This document shows, piece by piece, positions 15,662 through 18,997 of a stretch of DNA of 18,997 nucleotides (the stretch's first letter is position 1; the number at the start of each line of letters is the position of its first letter). The notes below the pieces were generated by a model. The model was not told the origin of the DNA. It saw only the letters and a program-made list of their open reading frames with translations, and did no database searches. Origin of the DNA: an uncultured Oscillospiraceae bacterium (GTDB lineage: Bacteria > Bacillota > Clostridia > Oscillospirales > Ruminococcaceae); contig USBI01000036.1 of the NCBI GenBank assembly GCA_900552945.1, forward strand, positions 1 through 18,997, written 5' to 3'. The translations under genes and the position numbers were made by a program.

Positions 15662-15710
15662 AAGAAGCAGGAAATTTTACAAGACCAAAAGGTAAAGGAG
15701 CAAACGCGTT

Positions 15711-17591
15711 ATGATATTTCAACCCTTCTCTTCTCGTGAGATACAGCTGCGTGACAGCGAGCTGCTTCGCCGCCGCACAGCGAACCGCAATTATCTCATG
15801 AGTCTCAAAAATGAAAATCTGTTGCAGAATTTTGTCCATGAAGCGGGAATGACCGTATTGTTTCAATCCGGAGAACGGGAAGAAATGCACGGGGGTTGGG
15901 AATCACCATTGTGCCAGTTGCGCGGTCATTTTTTGGGGCACTGGCTTTCCGCTGCCGCAATGAACTATGCGGCGACCGGTGATATGGAACTCAAAGCCAA
16001 GGCTGATGCCATTGTCGCGGTGCTGGGTGAATGTCAGCAGGCGAACGGCGGCGAGTGGGTCGGCTCCATCCCGGAGAAATATCTGACATGGATTGCGCAG
16101 GGCCGGGCGATCTGGGCCCCGCAGTACACCCTGCATAAAACCTTTATGGGCCTTCTCGATATGTATGAAATGGCGGGTAATGAGCAGGCGCTTTCCATCG
16201 CGGTGAATTTCGCGAAATGGTTTTCCCGCTGGAGCAGTAGCTTTACCCGGGAGGAGTTTGACAATATCCTGGATGTTGAGACCGGCGGCATGCTGGAAGT
16301 TTTCGTGCAGCTTTACGGGATCACCGGCGCGCCGGAGCATAAAGCGCTGGTGGATAAATACTATCGTGGGCGGCTGTTTGACGCGCTTCTGCGTGGGGAG
16401 GACGTGCTGACGAATATGCACGCCAATACCACCATTCCGGAAGTCCTTGGTGCCGCGCGGGCATATGAGGTAACAGGTGAACAGAAATGGCTGGACATTG
16501 TAAAGGCTTACTGGAACAGCGCGGTGACCGAACGCGGCTGTTATGCCACCGGCGGGCAGACCTGCGGCGAGATCTGGACACCCAAGCACGAGATGAACGC
16601 GCGTCTGGGCGATAAAAATCAGGAGCACTGTGTGGTCTACAACATGATGCGCCTTGCGGAATTCCTGTTCCGCTGGACTGGGGAATCCCGCTTTGCCGAT
16701 TATTGGGAACGCAACCTGTACAATGGCATTATGGCGCAGGGCTATTGGGATGGGCACGCAAACGCCACCAACGGCGAGTGCCATGATCATCCGATGACCG
16801 GCCTGCTTACTTACTTTCTTCCGCTCCGGGGCGGCGCCCGGAAATTCTGGGCGAGCAGAACGCAGGACTTTTTCTGCTGCCATGGTTCTCTGGTGCAAGC
16901 AAACGCCTCCCACACCAACGGCATGTATTATCATGATGATGATTCCATTGCGGTCTGCCAGTATTTTGATTCGGTTCTGACATCCGAATTCGGTGGTCAG
17001 AGGATTACGTTGGAACAGAAGATCGATCCCCTCAACGGGACCAATCACACTTCGTCCGATTCAGCCGGTACACAGGCGATCAACCGCTTGACCCGTGTTT
17101 ATCAGCATGACCCGAATAAGTTAGCTGTTCGTTTCCGTATCAAAACAGACAAAGCGGTTCGCTTCACCCTGAAACTCCGCGTTCCGTTCTGGCTCAAGGG
17201 CGAACCGGTTGTTGCGGTGAACGGTGAACCGGTATCTGTCAAAGCCGATGAACGCGGCTTTTTGGAAGTGACGCGTGACTGGCAGGATGATGAGGTTTAT
17301 TTGGAATTGCAAAAGGGTATTACCGTTTGCCCGCTGCCGGGGGATGATACCCGCATTGCTTTCTTAAACGGCCCGATTGTATTGGCCGGCCTGTGCGATG
17401 AGGAACGTACTCTCTACGCGGAATCGGATCAGCCGCTGGAAACGCTTCTGGAACCGGATAACGAACGTGAGTGGGGCAACTGGAAGCAAACCTTCCGCAG
17501 TGTGGGGCAAGACCGCGGAATTCGGTTCTGGCCGCTGTACCGGATTGGGTATGATCGTTACAGTGTTTATTTCCCTGTAAAACGTCGGTAA
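15711..17591 (+). CDS. GH127 beta-L-arabinofuranosidase-like enzyme
   Basis: A 626-residue protein of the GH127 (former DUF1680) family, whose characterised member HypBA1 removes beta-L-arabinofuranose. An (alpha/alpha)-type barrel covers most of residues 1-430, with beta-rich domains to the end. The zinc/cysteine site of HypBA1 (Glu338, Cys340, Cys417, Cys418) has clear equivalents: Glu305 and Cys307 in QEHCVVYNMMRL, and Cys389-Cys390 in FFCCHGSL, the second pair containing the expected nucleophile. Glu287 may match the other conserved acid. Related families (GH146 and others) have different specificities, so substrate is not certain. No signal peptide is present, so it acts in the cytoplasm. 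The ATG follows AAAGGAG at ten bases. The GH5-like gene follows in the same operon after 59 bases. Confidence 0.9.
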   Translation: MIFQPFSSREIQLRDSELLRRRTANRNYLMSLKNENLLQNFVHEAGMTVLFQSGEREEMHGGWESPLCQLRGHFLGHWLSAAAMNYAATGDMELKAKADAIVAVLGECQQANGGEWVGSIPEKYLTWIAQGRAIWAPQYTLHKTFMGLLDMYEMAGNEQALSIAVNFAKWFSRWSSSFTREEFDNILDVETGGMLEVFVQLYGITGAPEHKALVDKYYRGRLFDALLRGEDVLTNMHANTTIPEVLGAARAYEVTGEQKWLDIVKAYWNSAVTERGCYATGGQTCGEIWTPKHEMNARLGDKNQEHCVVYNMMRLAEFLFRWTGESRFADYWERNLYNGIMAQGYWDGHANATNGECHDHPMTGLLTYFLPLRGGARKFWASRTQDFFCCHGSLVQANASHTNGMYYHDDDSIAVCQYFDSVLTSEFGGQRITLEQKIDPLNGTNHTSSDSAGTQAINRLTRVYQHDPNKLAVRFRIKTDKAVRFTLKLRVPFWLKGEPVVAVNGEPVSVKADERGFLEVTRDWQDDEVYLELQKGITVCPLPGDDTRIAFLNGPIVLAGLCDEERTLYAESDQPLETLLEPDNEREWGNWKQTFRSVGQDRGIRFWPLYRIGYDRYSVYFPVKRR

Positions 17592-17650
17592 TTACACCGG
17601 AAACAGTGCAAATCAATAAACAATCCAATGAAAAACAAAGGAGCAAACCT

Positions 17651-18946
17651 ATGAAACGACAAGTGGACTATTCCAAGCTGCGTGGGTTTAATTACACCCA
17701 AAGCAATGCGAAAAACGACCGCGATTTCTGGGAGCATTACGATCATGAGATCGTTGACCGCGAAATGGCATATGCTGCCCGTCTCACCCTTAACAGCGCG
17801 CGCATTTTTCTGCCGTACAGCGTGTATTACAACAACAAGGAAAAATTTCTTGCCGATGTGAAGGACTTTGTTCAGACCGCGTGGAAACACGGTGTCTCCA
17901 CAAGCCCCATCGTTTACTTTGGCTTCCGTTTTCTGCCGGAAGATTTTGAGCACACCCCGTTTGACGGCCCCGGCCTTCGCCCGGTTATCAAAAGCATTGC
18001 GGACAAATCCGCCTGGGTGTTGGGCGAGCGGTATTTTGACGACCTGCTCGGCGCCATCGGCGATGAGCCCGGCCTGCTGTTCTGGGATATTGCCAACGAA
18101 CCGGGGTACACCGATGACTTTGTCACCTGGTATGACGATGAACCGGAGTATCTGGAAACCTTCAGCAAGCGCCCGGATATGGAAGAACTGCGCAGAAATC
18201 AGGAGATCACCTGGGAGTGCGTCCGCCATTTCTGCAAATATGTAAAAGAAAAAGACCCGGATCATGACATCGGCGTCGGCAATATTTTCATTTTTGAGAC
18301 CGAACCGTCCGGTACTGCGGACTTGGTTGATGTCATCATCTTCCACGATTATTCCGCGACCCGTAAGCGGATGCGCAACATCTACGACCGTGCTGTTGCG
18401 CTCGGCAAAAAATACAACAAACCGATTCTTAACAACGAAACCGGCTGCCTCTGCCGCGGCAATCCGTATGATATGACACTGGAAATGCTGGAAGAGTACA
18501 ACATCGGCTGGTATTTGTTTGAGCTGACCATCGGAAAAGATAGCTGGAACCGTGCGCATGGGCTGATCTATCCGGACGGCACCATCCGTGACCCGTCCAT
18601 CATTGCCGCACTTCACGGCTTCTACCGCAAACGCGACGAAGGAATCATCCGCGTGGATGTCAATCAGGAGGATTATGTCACAGAACTTCTGCAGCGTGTC
18701 AATATGCTGATGACGGATACCCGCTGCAACCGCCGCGATGATCACAGCGGTGATGCGGAAGAGGTTCTGGAACTGTGTGAATACGCCGCCAACATTCTGG
18801 AAGCGGGCGAATTGGTGCCGATGAACTATCCGCCGACTGCGAAAGTGGCAGCATACCGCAGAATGAAGAATCCGGATGTGGAGGAACTCAAAGACTGGTT
18901 GTTTGAGCTTGCCGAGACACTGAAAAAAGCCTGCCGTATTGTTTGA
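17651..18946 (+). CDS. GH5-like clan GH-A glycoside hydrolase (cytoplasmic)
   Basis: A 431-residue protein resembling GH5/cellulase-type clan GH-A (beta/alpha)8 hydrolases. The acid/base is most likely Glu150 in FWDIANEPG (144-152) and the nucleophile Glu263 in PILNNETG (258-265); FHDY (231-234) is in the position of the conserved histidine loop. A helical extension after about 330, rich in Asp, Glu, Arg and Lys, does not belong to the barrel. Specificity cannot be read: mannosidase, glucosidase, arabinosidase or xylosidase activity are all possible, and a related GH-A family is not excluded. There is no signal peptide. The ATG at 17651 follows AAAGGAGC; the frame stays open 45 bases upstream, but without a ribosome binding site. 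The 12-base leader AAAGGAGCAAAC is identical to the one before the GH127 gene. It is probably cotranscribed with GH127; the last 51 bases of the window show no complete terminator. Confidence 0.82.
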   Translation: MKRQVDYSKLRGFNYTQSNAKNDRDFWEHYDHEIVDREMAYAARLTLNSARIFLPYSVYYNNKEKFLADVKDFVQTAWKHGVSTSPIVYFGFRFLPEDFEHTPFDGPGLRPVIKSIADKSAWVLGERYFDDLLGAIGDEPGLLFWDIANEPGYTDDFVTWYDDEPEYLETFSKRPDMEELRRNQEITWECVRHFCKYVKEKDPDHDIGVGNIFIFETEPSGTADLVDVIIFHDYSATRKRMRNIYDRAVALGKKYNKPILNNETGCLCRGNPYDMTLEMLEEYNIGWYLFELTIGKDSWNRAHGLIYPDGTIRDPSIIAALHGFYRKRDEGIIRVDVNQEDYVTELLQRVNMLMTDTRCNRRDDHSGDAEEVLELCEYAANILEAGELVPMNYPPTAKVAAYRRMKNPDVEELKDWLFELAETLKKACRIV

Positions 18947-18997
18947 ACCGCCCCAGATTGAGCAGACAGTACAAAAAAGCCACTGGTGCAGGAATAT

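Noticed and set aside
15903..17048. 381-codon minus-strand open frame
   Set aside because: Antisense to the GH127 gene, without ribosome binding site or domain; a shadow frame.
17567..18745. 392-codon minus-strand open frame
   Set aside because: Antisense to the GH5-like gene, Val/Ile/Phe-rich shadow with no domain or start signal.

Overview
The window reads as one end of a contig from a Bacillota chromosome, most likely a gut Clostridia of the Oscillospiraceae/Ruminococcaceae type. The reasons are strong AGGAGG-type ribosome binding sites, intrinsic terminators with T-runs, a YuaF/FloT-type NfeD-flotillin pair, a DUF1836 regulator, a clostridial FN3/transglutaminase-like lipoprotein, and plant-glycan hydrolases under an AraC regulator. 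Taxonomy is inferred from gene content only. Bases 1-28 are not genomic: they match the Nextera transposase adapter as I know it, so the left edge is a library artefact. I see no tRNA, rRNA, CRISPR array, insertion sequence or phage gene, and base composition looks even throughout.

Layout, left to right. A DUF1275 membrane protein (76-876, minus) and an FN3-FN3-transglutaminase-like lipoprotein (1057-2409, minus) come first. The 350-base gap 2410-2759 holds divergent promoters and a structured lipoprotein leader. A plus-strand gene (2760-5291) then encodes an unusual fusion of a xylose-isomerase-like TIM barrel with a complete acyl-CoA synthetase, closed by a terminator. A DUF1593 nucleoside-hydrolase-like protein follows (5472-6908, plus) and converges on a methyltransferase (7051-7803, minus). 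Next is a leftward operon in the order DUF1836 regulator, NfeD-like protein, flotillin (10575 down to 7866). Its promoter has a perfect palindrome filling most of the -35/-10 spacer. Then come msrA, an aldo/keto reductase with a two-cluster ferredoxin tail, a small DUF1648 membrane protein and an AGCS Na+/amino acid symporter, all on the minus strand.

The right end is a carbohydrate locus. An AraC regulator (minus) is divergent from a GH127 beta-L-arabinofuranosidase-like enzyme and a GH5-like clan GH-A hydrolase (plus). Neither hydrolase, nor the DUF1593 protein, has a signal peptide. This suggests that imported arabinose-containing oligosaccharides or glycosides are cut in the cytoplasm, but no sugar transporter lies in the window. 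Export of stress or membrane-quality functions (flotillin/NfeD, MsrA, reductase) is not linked to this locus by any visible signal.

Most genes belong to recognisable families. The items that most deserve a second look are the TIM-barrel/acyl-CoA-synthetase fusion, the operator-like palindrome controlling the flotillin operon, the cytoplasmic GH127-GH5 pair with its compact divergent control region, and the lipoprotein whose first FN3 domain is split by a long acidic insertion.
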